A stretch of 64,000 nucleotides of DNA from Lachnoclostridium sp. UBA3320. Lineage in GTDB: Bacteria > Bacillota > Clostridia > Lachnospirales > Lachnospiraceae. The position numbers and the translations under genes are program-made. Position 1 is the first letter of the stretch, and every line of letters begins with the position of its first letter. The notes beneath the pieces are model-generated. The model searched no databases. It saw only the letters and a program-made list of their open reading frames with translations, and was not told the origin of the DNA. This document shows, one piece after another, positions 35,546-45,623 of the stretch. The stretch spans positions 4,035 through 68,034 of the forward strand of contig DESG01000060.1 in NCBI GenBank assembly GCA_002361175.1, in the 5' to 3' direction.

Positions 35546-36799
35546 CTAATTATTATTCAATACATGTATTATTTTATTTATAATAATAGGACATGATATC
35601 TTATCTCTGTTATCAAATACTTTTCCAAATATCTTATCTCTAAACGCTTTATAATTATCAGAACTGTTTCCAAAAGCAGCCGCATTACATATTGCCTGTT
35701 TTAACTCAGTCTGATTATTTACCTTTTCTCCAGGCGTAAATTCATCATATGCAAAATACATCTGTCTAGAATTACTTAAATACTCTTCCAAATCATAGTT
35801 AAAAAATATAATAGGTTTATCCAAAATAAGATAATCAAAATAGATAGATGAATAATCAGTTATAAGCATATCTGACAAATTTAAAAAGATATATGGGTCA
35901 GCGTCAGCATCTATAATCAATATATTATCTGACTGTATCTTTGAAAAATGTTCTCTAAGCTTTGACTTTGGGTGAAGTTTTATACAAAATAAAATATTAT
36001 TATCCTCCAGAAATTTGCGAAACTCGCATATATCAACTATATCAAAAAACTTTAGTTCACTTTCTCTAAAAGTTGGCATATATAATGCCATTTTATTATT
36101 AAATCCATTACTTAAAAACTTCTTTATCTTTGCAACTGCTTTTTTCTCCTCTAAAGTAAGAAGATTTTTTATATTCTTTTGTTTTCTTTTATCTTCAATA
36201 AGCACATCATTTCTTGGATATCCTGCTATTAATACATTATCTGTATTAAATGCAGATGAAAATACCCGACGAAGAAATTTTGATGTAGCAAGTATATAGT
36301 GGTTTGGTTTTTCGTCTGATAAATTTCTAGGAAAATTTTTAAATTTTTCCCATTTATTTTTTGGATGGCGAAACTTGTCAAAACTATTATCTGCCTGTAT
36401 CTTTTTTAAAGGTATTCCATGCCACATATTAACTTTTAGCGCACCACCACTTTGCCAAAAATTAATGTCCTTTGAATAATTGTCAAACAGATATACTTTT
36501 CCTCTAAGCGCCAATAATATACCTTTTAAAGATTTATAATAATATGCCTCATATCCATTTTTATTTAAAAATCTTACTAATTTTTTATTGTGTGAAATCC
36601 ATATTGGACGTATTTTGAGTTTGTCCTTATGCTGGCTCATATATAAATACAAATATTTAGGATTATCAGCAAATCTTCTTCCAAAAGTACTGCCAAACAG
36701 CCATATTCTTTTATTTCGTGGAAAAAGAAAAGACAGCCAGTAAAGCGGCAGTAAAAAGAGCTGACTCCAGTATTTAAAAACCTCTGTTATCTTATACAT
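35546..36799 (-). CDS. CDP-glycerol glycerophosphotransferase-family protein
   Basis: 417 aa with family features: HGIPLKKIQ (the conserved His region), GYPRNDVLI, MALYMPTFRESE, LHPKSKLREHF, and MLITDYSSIYFDYLILDKPIIFFNYDLEEY. Such enzymes add polyol-phosphate units to teichoic acid or other surface polymers. There is no transport or synthesis gene beside it, so the exact polymer is unknown. Confidence 0.9.
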   Translation of the reverse strand: MYKITEVFKYWSQLFLLPLYWLSFLFPRNKRIWLFGSTFGRRFADNPKYLYLYMSQHKDKLKIRPIWISHNKKLVRFLNKNGYEAYYYKSLKGILLALRGKVYLFDNYSKDINFWQSGGALKVNMWHGIPLKKIQADNSFDKFRHPKNKWEKFKNFPRNLSDEKPNHYILATSKFLRRVFSSAFNTDNVLIAGYPRNDVLIEDKRKQKNIKNLLTLEEKKAVAKIKKFLSNGFNNKMALYMPTFRESELKFFDIVDICEFRKFLEDNNILFCIKLHPKSKLREHFSKIQSDNILIIDADADPYIFLNLSDMLITDYSSIYFDYLILDKPIIFFNYDLEEYLSNSRQMYFAYDEFTPGEKVNNQTELKQAICNAAAFGNSSDNYKAFRDKIFGKVFDNRDKISCPIIINKIIHVLNNN

Positions 36800-36838
36800 A
36801 ATAATATTCCCTTCGTCTTATTTTGCGTTAATATTTTC

Positions 36839-36869
36839 AAAAAAGCGGAACTATTTACAGTCCCGCTTT
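36839..36869 (-). terminator. Terminator after efp
   Basis: AAAGCGG/CCGCTTT stem with a 14-base loop; on the minus strand it runs into a T-tract. It ends the aroD-aroK-efp transcript. Confidence 0.82.
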
Positions 36870-36896
36870 CTTATGCACTTTCAAACTAATAGATAA

Positions 36897-37451
36897 TTAT
36901 ACTCTTTTAAGATACTCACCTGTACGTGTATCAATACTGATACGATCGCCTGTCTCTACAAAAAGTGGTACAGAAACCTGTGCACCTGTCTCTACAATAG
37001 CTGGCTTACTTGCTCCCTGTGCTGTATCACCTTTAAAGCCAGGCTCAGTCTCTGTAACTTCTAACTCTACAAATAGAGGAGGCTCAATAGCAAATACCTC
37101 TCCATTGTGTGAAAGCATCTTTACCATTTCATTCTCTTTTACAAATTTAAGAGCATCTCCAACTTGGTCTGCTGTCATATCAATCTGGTCATATGTCTCT
37201 GTATTCATGAAATGATACATATCATCACTGTATAAATACTGCATATCAGAGCGTTCTATATGAGCTTGCGGACATTTTTCAGTAGGACGGAAAGTTTTCT
37301 CAACTACGCCTCCACTCTTGATATTTTTAAGCTTAGTCCTGACAAATGCTGCTCCTTTACCAGGTTTTACATGCTGAAACTCAATTACCTGATATACATT
37401 TCCCTCAAGCTCAATAGTTAAACCATTTCTAAAATCACCTGCTGATACCAT
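36897..37451 (-). CDS. efp: Elongation factor P
   Basis: 184 aa, the normal length, with three beta-barrel domains. The domain I loop [17 protein letters not shown] holds the conserved Lys that relieves ribosome stalling at polyproline. The C-terminal signature reads [27 protein letters not shown] precedes ATG 37451. Confidence 0.97.
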   Translation of the reverse strand: MVSAGDFRNGLTIELEGNVYQVIEFQHVKPGKGAAFVRTKLKNIKSGGVVEKTFRPTEKCPQAHIERSDMQYLYSDDMYHFMNTETYDQIDMTADQVGDALKFVKENEMVKMLSHNGEVFAIEPPLFVELEVTETEPGFKGDTAQGASKPAIVETGAQVSVPLFVETGDRISIDTRTGEYLKRV

Positions 37452-37505
37452 ATATTAAAATCCTCCTTAATGTACTGGTGGTTACTAACCTTTTTACAGT
37501 GTATC

Positions 37506-38036
37506 TTATTTTAGAATATATTTCAAGTATGTATCTACTATTTTATCTGCTACCTCTTTTGGATTAAACCCATCTGTCTCAATAATAACATCTGCTGCCG
37601 CAATATACTTAGGCATTCTTTGACTCATAAGCTTTTTTATATAAGGTATGTTCATATTTCCATTTAAAAGAGGTCTGCTTTGACTGTCTTTTACGTGCGA
37701 ATATATTGTTTCAGGTGTAGCAGAAAGAAGTACAATTTTGCCTGATTCTTTCATTTTCTTGACATTTTCTTCACGTAAAACTAATCCTCCGCCACATGAT
37801 ATTACACATGGTCTAAGTTTTTTAATATCATCAAGTATTCCTGTCTCTAAACTGCGAAAATACTCCTCACCTTTTTTTTCAAAAATCTTAGCAATGGCAC
37901 AGCCTTCTTTTTCTACAATCATAACATCAGTATCTTTCTCACTTACGCCAAGCATACGACTAAGAGCCTTTGAAGTGCTACTTTTACCCACCCCCATAAA
38001 ACCAGTTAAAAAAACATGTCCTTTAAGATTAGCCAT
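37506..38036 (-). CDS. aroK: Shikimate kinase
   Basis: 176 aa. Walker A GFMGVGKSS (residues 12-20), shikimate-binding Asp in EKDTDVMIVEKEG, Arg in FRSLETGIL, ISCGGGLV, and lid RPLL. Phosphorylates shikimate in aromatic amino acid synthesis. It follows aroD in one operon. Confidence 0.95.
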   Translation of the reverse strand: MANLKGHVFLTGFMGVGKSSTSKALSRMLGVSEKDTDVMIVEKEGCAIAKIFEKKGEEYFRSLETGILDDIKKLRPCVISCGGGLVLREENVKKMKESGKIVLLSATPETIYSHVKDSQSRPLLNGNMNIPYIKKLMSQRMPKYIAAADVIIETDGFNPKEVADKIVDTYLKYILK

Positions 38037-38050
38037 TTTTTATTCCTTTC

Positions 38051-38797
38051 TTACTCAAAGTGCACTATATCCATAATTTCTCTAAGAGTAGAAACCTCTA
38101 TCTGTCCTGGTGCGCTTGGTGTACCTATACACCCAAATGTCACTGACGAACCTGTAATTTCTGCTGCCACTCTGCTAATAAGTCCTATGTTAGACATCGA
38201 CATAGTAATAACAGGTTTATTAAGTATTTCCTTTGCTCTTAAAGATGCCTCCATAAGCCTTATAACATCCATCTTGCAATTAGGCATCACTGCAATCTTT
38301 GGAATATCAACTCCTACACTATCCATATATTTAAGCCTGTTTATAATCTCATCTGTTTCAGGTGTCTTATTAAAATCATGATAAGAACCCACAACTATAG
38401 CAGACTTTTTAACAAAACTTATAAGCTTGTCAATATCTGCAAAACGGTAAACTTCAATATCTACCATATCTACATTTACCGCTGCCTCTTTTAATAAAAT
38501 AGAATATTCTTCACAACTTATATCTTCTTTTCCACCTTCATGTGCAGTTCTAAACGTAAACAACAAAGGTTTTTCTCTGAGAATTTCTTTAATACACATA
38601 AGAGTTTTATTAACTGCATCTATATCGTGGAAATCTTTATAAAAGTCAACACGCCACTCTGCCATATCAGCAGTACTTTTATATATAGCCTCTGCCATTT
38701 TAAGTATGTCATCATGATTATTTTCAACAACTGGAACACATATCTTTGGTATTTTATCTCCAATAAGCAGACTGCCAACTTTTATTATATTATTCAT
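38051..38797 (-). CDS. aroD: 3-dehydroquinate dehydratase, type I
   Basis: 248 aa. The Schiff-base Lys lies in LNKPVITMSM and the catalytic His in GSYHDFNKTP; substrate-binding RTAHEGG and the C-terminal GSSVTFGCIGTPSAPGQI also match. Step three of the shikimate pathway. The start overlaps the stop of a 37-codon upstream ORF (GATGAATAA). Confidence 0.95.
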   Translation of the reverse strand: MNNIIKVGSLLIGDKIPKICVPVVENNHDDILKMAEAIYKSTADMAEWRVDFYKDFHDIDAVNKTLMCIKEILREKPLLFTFRTAHEGGKEDISCEEYSILLKEAAVNVDMVDIEVYRFADIDKLISFVKKSAIVVGSYHDFNKTPETDEIINRLKYMDSVGVDIPKIAVMPNCKMDVIRLMEASLRAKEILNKPVITMSMSNIGLISRVAAEITGSSVTFGCIGTPSAPGQIEVSTLREIMDIVHFE

Positions 38798-38903
38798 CTT
38801 TCAAACAATCCTTTGCCGCTGCTGTTATTGCTGTTACTATGCCAGCTACCACAACTGCCACAATAACTACTCCCGCTATTACTCCTGCTAATAAAACCAT
38901 CAT
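38790..38903 (-). CDS. 37-aa membrane microprotein overlapping aroD start
   Basis: ATG 38903 behind GGAGGTGG opens MMVLLAGVIAGVVIVAVVVA, continuing GIVTAITAAAKDCLKDE. That is one membrane helix with a short charged tail. It overlaps the aroD start by eight bases, so it could couple aroD translation or be a real small membrane protein. The strong ribosome site supports translation. Confidence 0.55.
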   Translation of the reverse strand: MMVLLAGVIAGVVIVAVVVAGIVTAITAAAKDCLKDE

Positions 38904-39082
38904 AACCACCTCCAAATATTAAGATTTTATTATTTTTTGTTTAATTATACTTCAAGATGTCTAATAAAACAAGTATTTAATGCAAAAAACGGACATATTT
39001 GGTATGCCCGCCTAAAATTTGGAGATTGAAAAAACAAAGGTTTTATGACATAATAAAAAAATATAAAATAAAGGAGGTTAAC

Positions 39083-39328
39083 ATGACAGTAATACAGGAA
39101 CAAGCTATTGAAATAATCAAGAATATGCCAGATGAAAAAATATATTATGTAATAAATATATTAAAGGGGATTGATGGTTTATATCCAACTAAAGAAGTAT
39201 ATGGTATTGAAAAGTCACAGGCAGCATATGAAAATCTTCAACATTTTCGTAAGCCTGGTATAACAGACAGGAATTACAAAGCTGAACTGGAAAATGCATG
39301 GGAGGAAAAATATGAAAGTGCTTTTTAA
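39083..39328 (+). CDS. Antitoxin-like partner of a PIN-domain gene
   Basis: 81 aa from ATG 39083 (AGGAGG upstream): MTVIQEQAIEIIKNMPDEKI, later an acidic C-terminus NYKAELENAWEEKYESAF. The pattern EQAIEIIKNMPDEKIYYVINILKG matches small antitoxins in Firmicute PIN-type pairs. Its stop overlaps the start of the PIN remnant by four bases, the usual toxin-antitoxin arrangement. Confidence 0.7.
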   Translation: MTVIQEQAIEIIKNMPDEKIYYVINILKGIDGLYPTKEVYGIEKSQAAYENLQHFRKPGITDRNYKAELENAWEEKYESAF

Positions 39329-39588
39329 GGAAAGACTGGACAGAAAACCAAAGACGGGAATTATTGTTAAATTTATGTGATATCCTGTTTATAGAGAAAG
39401 TTGATTCAGAAAAAATAATTTCTGCATTACAAAATAAAAAATTTAAAGATATGGAGGATTGTTTACAATATGAATGTGCCGCATCTGTTCTGGCAGATTA
39501 TATTATTACAAGAAATATAAAAGATTTTTATTGTTCAGTTATTCCAGCTATTTTACCAGAAGATTTTTTAAATCTTTTAATGTCCTAA
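39312..39588 (+). pseudogene. Decayed PIN-domain toxin
   Basis: ATG 39312 gives only MKVLF of the usual start before the sequence jumps to the C-terminal half of a PIN domain in a different frame (ELLLNLCDILFIEKV, then DMEDCLQYECAASVLADYII and ITRNIKDF). The first Asp-containing part and about 70 residues are missing. The remaining Asp pair (MEDCLQ) is intact. The deletion plus frameshift makes the toxin inactive. Confidence 0.78.
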
Positions 39589-39616
39589 GTGAACTACCAT
39601 ACTCTGTGAAATCAAA

Positions 39617-39660
39617 AAAATCCCTGCAAGCCTTATAAACAAAGAACTTTTAGGGATTTT
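39617..39660. terminator. Bidirectional terminator
   Basis: AAAATCCCT/AGGGATTTT (9 pairs) with T/A tracts on both sides lies between the PIN remnant and the convergent ilvC. Confidence 0.72.
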
Positions 39661-39717
39661 TACTTTATTCAACTGTCAAAGACAAATTATACTTCAAGAT
39701 ATTAAATAAAACAAGTA

Positions 39718-40773
<1,056 letters not shown>

Positions 40774-40806
40774 TTATATATACAAAGCACTAAGCCTACA
40801 AAAGCT

Positions 40807-41304
40807 CTATTCTTCTAAAAGGGTTTCTGCACCACGGCTAAGGCCTGCAATTCCTGTACGTACCAATTCTTTAATCTCATATCCATTAAGAAGTTTAATA
40901 AATGCATTTAACTTTGCTTGATTGCCTGTAAGCTCAATCATCATGCTGTCTATACCTACATCAACGATTTTAGCACGAAATATATCAGCAATCGCAACAA
41001 CTGCTGGTCTTTCCTCTGGACTTACACCTACTGTAACAAGAACAAGCTCACGGCACACCGAATGACCGCTTTTAAGTTCCTTTACGCATCTTACATCTTC
41101 AAGCTTAGCAACCTGTTTCTCTATCTGGTCAAGTATGTGGTCATCACCTCTGACAACAACTGTCATACGTGAAAATGCAGGATTTTCTGTCTCTCCAACT
41201 GTAAGGCTGTCTATGTTATACCCACGCCTACTAAAAAGCCCAGCAATGCGGCTAAGAACTCCAGATGTATTATCTACAAGAATTGATAAAACCTTTTTTC
41301 TCAT
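40807..41304 (-). CDS. ilvH: Acetolactate synthase small subunit
   Basis: 165 aa: an ACT domain at the N-terminus (LSILVDNTSGVLSRIAGLFSRRGYNIDSLTVG, the valine-binding regulatory region) and a C-terminal activation domain ending ELVRTGIAGLSRG. No large subunit gene is adjacent. It precedes ilvC in an operon. Confidence 0.95.
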   Translation of the reverse strand: MRKKVLSILVDNTSGVLSRIAGLFSRRGYNIDSLTVGETENPAFSRMTVVVRGDDHILDQIEKQVAKLEDVRCVKELKSGHSVCRELVLVTVGVSPEERPAVVAIADIFRAKIVDVGIDSMMIELTGNQAKLNAFIKLLNGYEIKELVRTGIAGLSRGAETLLEE

Positions 41305-41350
41305 AACTATTCCCTGCTCTTTCTTATTAACTATTCTTACACTATGTTAG

Positions 41351-41379
41351 ATTTTAACAATATGCTGTCTTTTTGTCAA
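41351..41379 (-). promoter_or_regulatory. Promoter of ilvH-ilvC
   Basis: On the minus strand TTGACA (41379-41374), 17-base spacer, TAAAAT (41356-41351). It places the transcript start about 40 bases before ilvH. The remaining 41380-41634 is AT-rich; I see no T-box signature and no convincing gene. Confidence 0.72.
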
Positions 41380-41634
41380 GGAATATTGCCATTGTTCCAC
41401 GGTAAACGCATGGTTATGATTTTGCACAAAAATTTTACATTGAAAAAATATAAAATTACCATGTGAGCGTTTTTTAAGTCAAAAAAGCAGTTTTTCCAAA
41501 TTTTAAAGGCGATATTCGCTATTTTTAAAATGGCTTTTTGTGCATTTTGTATAGACATATATTTACACTGTCAACCCCTTAGATAAAATTAAAAATCTTC
41601 AATCATATAAATTCTAGGCATATAACTATAATGT

Positions 41635-42177
41635 TTAAACCACTCGAATAATTATCATCTCATCTAGTCCAATTTCTCCAATATCACATTTCTCTTTTCC
41701 ACGAAGATATGTCTGCATATGGTAAAACAGCATACATTCATGAAGATATTTTAGCAATGTCTGTGACCGTCGTTTATATCCATATGCCCTTAGCAATGTC
41801 CGCAACTTCATTCTCACATAATCTTGTCCATCTAAATAAAGAATTTGCACTCGTTTCATTTTAAAGAACAAATCAATATCAAAATAATCCGTCACAAATG
41901 CCTCTTCTTCCACTTCTTTTCCCAAAGCTTGAAAATCTTTCTGGATAGATGGAAATTCCTTGTCTATCACTGGCTTATCACATAGATAATTCGTCCAATA
42001 ATAAACATCTAAATACAATTCTCGCAAATTCTCCCGATAATATGGAATCAAGTAATAATTATCTTGTTTCCATATCTTTTCTAACATAATGCTTGCGGTC
42101 CTAGTTCCAATGTCTTGGCTATTGATAATACAGGCAAGGTCAAATGAATCATAATACAAATTAAGCAAATTTATCAC
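41635..42177 (-). CDS. Unknown partner of helicase-HNH protein (180 aa)
   Basis: A helical, Tyr-rich protein of about 180 aa starting at GTG 42177 (or TTG 42168). It overlaps the helicase stop by 17 bases, a strong sign that the two are translated together. Notable stretches: YYWTNYLCDKPVIDKEFPSI and QDYVRMKLRTLLRAYGYKRRSQTLLKYLHECMLFY. The latter is basic and may bind nucleic acid. No family recognised. No promoter of its own. Confidence 0.75.
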   Translation of the reverse strand: MINLLNLYYDSFDLACIINSQDIGTRTASIMLEKIWKQDNYYLIPYYRENLRELYLDVYYWTNYLCDKPVIDKEFPSIQKDFQALGKEVEEEAFVTDYFDIDLFFKMKRVQILYLDGQDYVRMKLRTLLRAYGYKRRSQTLLKYLHECMLFYHMQTYLRGKEKCDIGEIGLDEMIIIRVV

Positions 42178-44425
42178 CTTTCATTCCATTACACTGTCGG
42201 CAAAGTATTTGTAAATTCTCTGGTACAGTTTTTCCGCCTTTATTCATAGGTATTATATGGTCTACATGAAAAAAGATACGGTCTGTTCTCTTTTGTCCGC
42301 AACAGGCGCATATATAATTTCCTTCTGAATCTTTAGCTTTTTCAAACGCTGTATCACGAAGATTCTTTTCCATCTCTGGATTCACTTTCCCAATTTCAAA
42401 TAAGGATAAATCCTCTAGTTTCCTTATACCAAGCTGCACATTTTCTTCCTTTTTATAGATATTTGGATTGGATAACTTTGTCAGTTCAATATCTAACTGC
42501 CTCCAAAAGTACAATTTTCTTCCGAAAAACAACCTCAGCAAATTTTCATCACTGTTTTCCCAAATAGAATTTATGTATTCCGTTTTCCTGCGCTGCCCCA
42601 TATCTTCATCCCAAATATATTTTGCAATTACAGCAACATCTAATTTATTTCTGTCTATATCATCAAACAGATAAAATTGAGGCGGAATTTCATATTGAGC
42701 ATAATATTTTAAAATTCGCAAACAATCCTTTTCTTCATATGGAGGTATCATATCGCCTAAGAAAAAAGTGTCTCTACAATGCTCTGCAATCTCCTCCAAT
42801 AATTCTTCTGATGGATATTCATCTTTGCAATCAAAGATTTTAAATAATTGAGGTAACGATGCCATTAAATCCTCATATGCTTTTCTTGTGCTATCATATA
42901 CCATAACCTGATAGGAAAAATCTACACCATTTTCTTCCAAATAGGTAAACGCATACATACCTATAGGAATCCTTTGTATAAATGGTACTTTCTCCAACAT
43001 AGTAGTGTCAACCGAATCATCTAATACAGAAGCAAATTCTTCAATCTTGGATATAGCAATCATTCGCAATTCATGCTTTACATGCTCCACAGGATTATCC
43101 GTAAATTCATTATTTCCACTGAACAAACTATCTGGATTTACCCATGCAATATGTTCATTCCAATTATCTACAAAGGAAACAATATATGCTAACGTTGTTC
43201 CTCCTGCTGCTTCTCCTCGTAGCGCACGCCCAATCATCTGCGTCATAAGAACTGTAGAAACAGTAGGTCTTGCCAAAAACACAGTTTTTGTCTGCGGCAA
43301 ATCAACCCCTTCTGTCAGTATATTAACATTTACAAGAACCTTTACATTACCCGACCTATATTCTTCTAACTTCCTTTCATTTTCCTCACGACTGATACGC
43401 ACCCCAGTCACAGAATCTCTCACATCTGATACAATAAATTCTGATTTAATCCCTTCTTTATTAAACAACGCACTCAAATGAACTGCATGAACCATATTAA
43501 TTGCAAATACTATTGTCTGTCCATATTCCTTCTGTTTAGCTTTATATGTATTGACAATCAATTTATTTCGTGCTGCACTATCTGCCATTTGTTCAGCTAC
43601 ATCCTCTGGCAAATTATCTAAATGCTGTATGCTCTTCCAACTGTTCAACCCCAAAGATTCCCCATACATTTCATCTGTATAATAACTTTCAAAAATCGGT
43701 TTTGATAAAATGCGATGGTTAATCAGTTCTTTAAGTCCAATCTGATATGTAATACCAATATTCCCATGAATTGCTTTTCCATTTTCTACGCCGTCTTCAT
43801 AAATTTTAGCTAAAAGTCCCTGCTCATCACTAGCAGTACGAAAAGGTGTAGCTGTCAACCCAATCAATTTAACATTCGAAACTTTTGACTTCACATACTC
43901 AATGACTTTGCGATATGTCTTAGCGGTCGAATGATGAGCTTCATCAACAATAATAAAAATTTCCTTTTCGTCTTTCAACCACACATCTAAACCGTTCAAA
44001 TTTCTTCCAATACTATCTTTACTGATAATCAGCAGATTATCTAAAGCTTGAATATTTATTACCCTATCATGACAAGATGCACCAGATACAATACGATATT
44101 GAAAAAATGGGATATGTGGTATTACCTCTGAATAAGCAAACTTCTGAAAAGACTCTGCAGCTTGGTCAAGCAGTATCTGACGATGTGCAATCCATAAAAT
44201 TTTCTTTTTCTTATCAATCGCATTTCTCAAAAGCCACATAGATGCAGTATATGTCTTTCCTCCACCAGTAGGCAACACAATCATAGTACTGAATTTATTA
44301 CTTTTGTTGATGATATCAAGATTTTCCATTGCATCTCTTTGGTGTTCATATGGCATTCTTGTATTTGCACCCTTTTTAGGAAATACTTTTCCAAATGACT
44401 TCACTTCTATATAATCTCTTGCCAT
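42161..44425 (-). CDS. DEAD/DEAH helicase with C-terminal HNH nuclease
   Basis: 754 aa from ATG 44425 (GGAGG five bases upstream). SF2 core: Walker A PTGGGKT (52-58), VDEAHHS (from about 160), LTATPFR (about 190-196), and motif VI QMIGRALRG. A long helical region (about 440-690) follows, then an HNH zinc nuclease: CACCGQ, HVDHIIP, NLQILCRQCN (about 705-754). The layout fits a restriction or phage-defence enzyme. I cannot match it with confidence to a named system. Confidence 0.88.
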   Translation of the reverse strand: MARDYIEVKSFGKVFPKKGANTRMPYEHQRDAMENLDIINKSNKFSTMIVLPTGGGKTYTASMWLLRNAIDKKKKILWIAHRQILLDQAAESFQKFAYSEVIPHIPFFQYRIVSGASCHDRVINIQALDNLLIISKDSIGRNLNGLDVWLKDEKEIFIIVDEAHHSTAKTYRKVIEYVKSKVSNVKLIGLTATPFRTASDEQGLLAKIYEDGVENGKAIHGNIGITYQIGLKELINHRILSKPIFESYYTDEMYGESLGLNSWKSIQHLDNLPEDVAEQMADSAARNKLIVNTYKAKQKEYGQTIVFAINMVHAVHLSALFNKEGIKSEFIVSDVRDSVTGVRISREENERKLEEYRSGNVKVLVNVNILTEGVDLPQTKTVFLARPTVSTVLMTQMIGRALRGEAAGGTTLAYIVSFVDNWNEHIAWVNPDSLFSGNNEFTDNPVEHVKHELRMIAISKIEEFASVLDDSVDTTMLEKVPFIQRIPIGMYAFTYLEENGVDFSYQVMVYDSTRKAYEDLMASLPQLFKIFDCKDEYPSEELLEEIAEHCRDTFFLGDMIPPYEEKDCLRILKYYAQYEIPPQFYLFDDIDRNKLDVAVIAKYIWDEDMGQRRKTEYINSIWENSDENLLRLFFGRKLYFWRQLDIELTKLSNPNIYKKEENVQLGIRKLEDLSLFEIGKVNPEMEKNLRDTAFEKAKDSEGNYICACCGQKRTDRIFFHVDHIIPMNKGGKTVPENLQILCRQCNGMKGDKFA

Positions 44426-44427
44426 TT

Positions 44428-44511
44428 TTACCTCCAATTTTGCCATTTTATAAAAAGGTTAAATTGCTCCAAATGCTTACGTGATTCTCTTCGTGTTATT
44501 TTCTTTTTCAT
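44428..44511 (-). CDS. 27-codon ORF upstream of helicase-HNH
   Basis: ATG 44511 with GGGAGGG upstream encodes MKKKITRRESRKHLEQFNLF and ends IKWQNWR. It is basic and amphipathic, and its stop lies just before the helicase start, so the two are coupled. It may be a leader peptide controlling the helicase or the tail of a lost regulator. Confidence 0.45.
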   Translation of the reverse strand: MKKKITRRESRKHLEQFNLFIKWQNWR

Positions 44512-44536
44512 AAATAAACCCTCCCTTTTTATCCAT

Positions 44537-44583
44537 AAATGTGTGAAGAAATACTTTTTACCTAATTATATTACCACACATTT
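44537..44583. promoter_or_regulatory. Inverted repeat around the helicase promoter
   Basis: AAATGTGTG (44537-44545) and CACACATTT (44575-44583) are perfect 9-base inverted copies. On the minus strand a TATAAT-like -10 box (TGTGGTAATATAAT) lies between them. A protein bound at both halves would cover the promoter; alternatively the copies pair in the RNA. Confidence 0.55.
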
Positions 44584-44727
44584 CAGTATAAAGGAGAGGT
44601 TTTTTTGCGAAAAAAATTTTAATCGTCAGAGCTGTTACAGTTTTATAGCGATATAGCAAACAGACACAAATCTCATTAAGGAATGTCTATTATTTATGCT
44701 TTAATTAAAACCATAGGATTTTTTTGA

Positions 44728-44898
44728 TTAGATTGCAAGTAAAGTTTTTCTGTTTCCATTTGCCATGATTTTCTCTTTTTCTTTTTTTCCTTCTTCTTCT
44801 AATCTCTTGGCAAGCTGATGCTTTTCTTCATCTGACATTTTTTTGATTTCGTCTGGAATTTCAAAATGGTCATCTAAAATATAAACTACATCCATCAT
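44728..44898 (-). CDS. Small charged protein after the JAMM gene (56 aa)
   Basis: MMDVVYILDDHFEIPDEIKK then a Lys/Glu-rich helix and NGNRKTLLAI. ATG 44898 follows GGAGGT and overlaps the stop of the JAMM protease gene (ATATGATGG), so the two form a coupled pair. The acidic start plus long charged helix could be an adaptor. No family recognised. Confidence 0.62.
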   Translation of the reverse strand: MMDVVYILDDHFEIPDEIKKMSDEEKHQLAKRLEEEGKKEKEKIMANGNRKTLLAI

Positions 44899-45461
44899 AT
44901 CACCTCCCTGAAATTAATGTCATAGCTTTTTTTGATTTTTTCCAATGCCATTATTTGGGCATTTCTTTCATTATGTGTTATTTTTAAAAAATCTTGCAAA
45001 TATAGGTATTGTAATGTTGATGGAACTTTCTGGTTGGAAATATATTGATAAATCGTTCCGTCATGACAAATAACAAAACATGATGCATAATTATGTTCAA
45101 AACACGAATTAAAATCTGCCATGCTTGGTGGCATGCTATTAGGATGAGTATGCAATGTGATAAGATTATTTCTTCTATTAATTGCATTAAATATAGATTT
45201 TGTATAATTAATTTCCTCTGTTACTTTTTCATTCAAAGCACTTGCCACAATTTTCCCTGTATTCCCATCAATCCAATACATATCTTCAAGTAATGTACCA
45301 CTACGATGAAATAACATTTCTTTTGCTTTTAAATATAGTATACGGTTTATATAATCATTTTGTGTAATTTTGTCGAATTTTCTTCTGTATTCCCCACTAT
45401 TTATATAGGTTCTGTTCACTACTGTGTTTTTATTTCGACCATATCGCTGATATTCTAACAT
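44895..45461 (-). CDS. JAMM/MPN metalloprotease-like protein
   Basis: 188 aa. The zinc motif HxHP...SxxD is complete: H104-T-H106-P, S113, D116 in LITLHTHPNSMPPSMADF; a candidate Glu lies in the preceding strand region. JAMM enzymes cleave isopeptide or peptide bonds, often of ubiquitin-like proteins. No E1, E2 or ubiquitin-like gene is adjacent except the small charged protein downstream. GAGAAGGAA precedes ATG 45461. Confidence 0.82.
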   Translation of the reverse strand: MLEYQRYGRNKNTVVNRTYINSGEYRRKFDKITQNDYINRILYLKAKEMLFHRSGTLLEDMYWIDGNTGKIVASALNEKVTEEINYTKSIFNAINRRNNLITLHTHPNSMPPSMADFNSCFEHNYASCFVICHDGTIYQYISNQKVPSTLQYLYLQDFLKITHNERNAQIMALEKIKKSYDINFREVI

Positions 45462-45623
45462 AATTCCTTCTCTCTTTTATCTTACCTTCAATTTTTCCAT
45501 GTGTCAATCAGAATATCCGAGAGCTATTATCCAAATACTTCCCCTCTTATTAATATTTACAGTAAAAATATGCTGTTTTAGATTATCGCTGGTTAAAGAT
45601 TAGAAATTGTGCAAAAAACATAG

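Noticed and set aside
41380..41634. T-box or peptide attenuator before ilvH.
   Set aside because: I saw no T-box sequence on the minus strand, and the mapped promoter leaves only about 40 bases of leader; a 60-codon frame there looks like chance.
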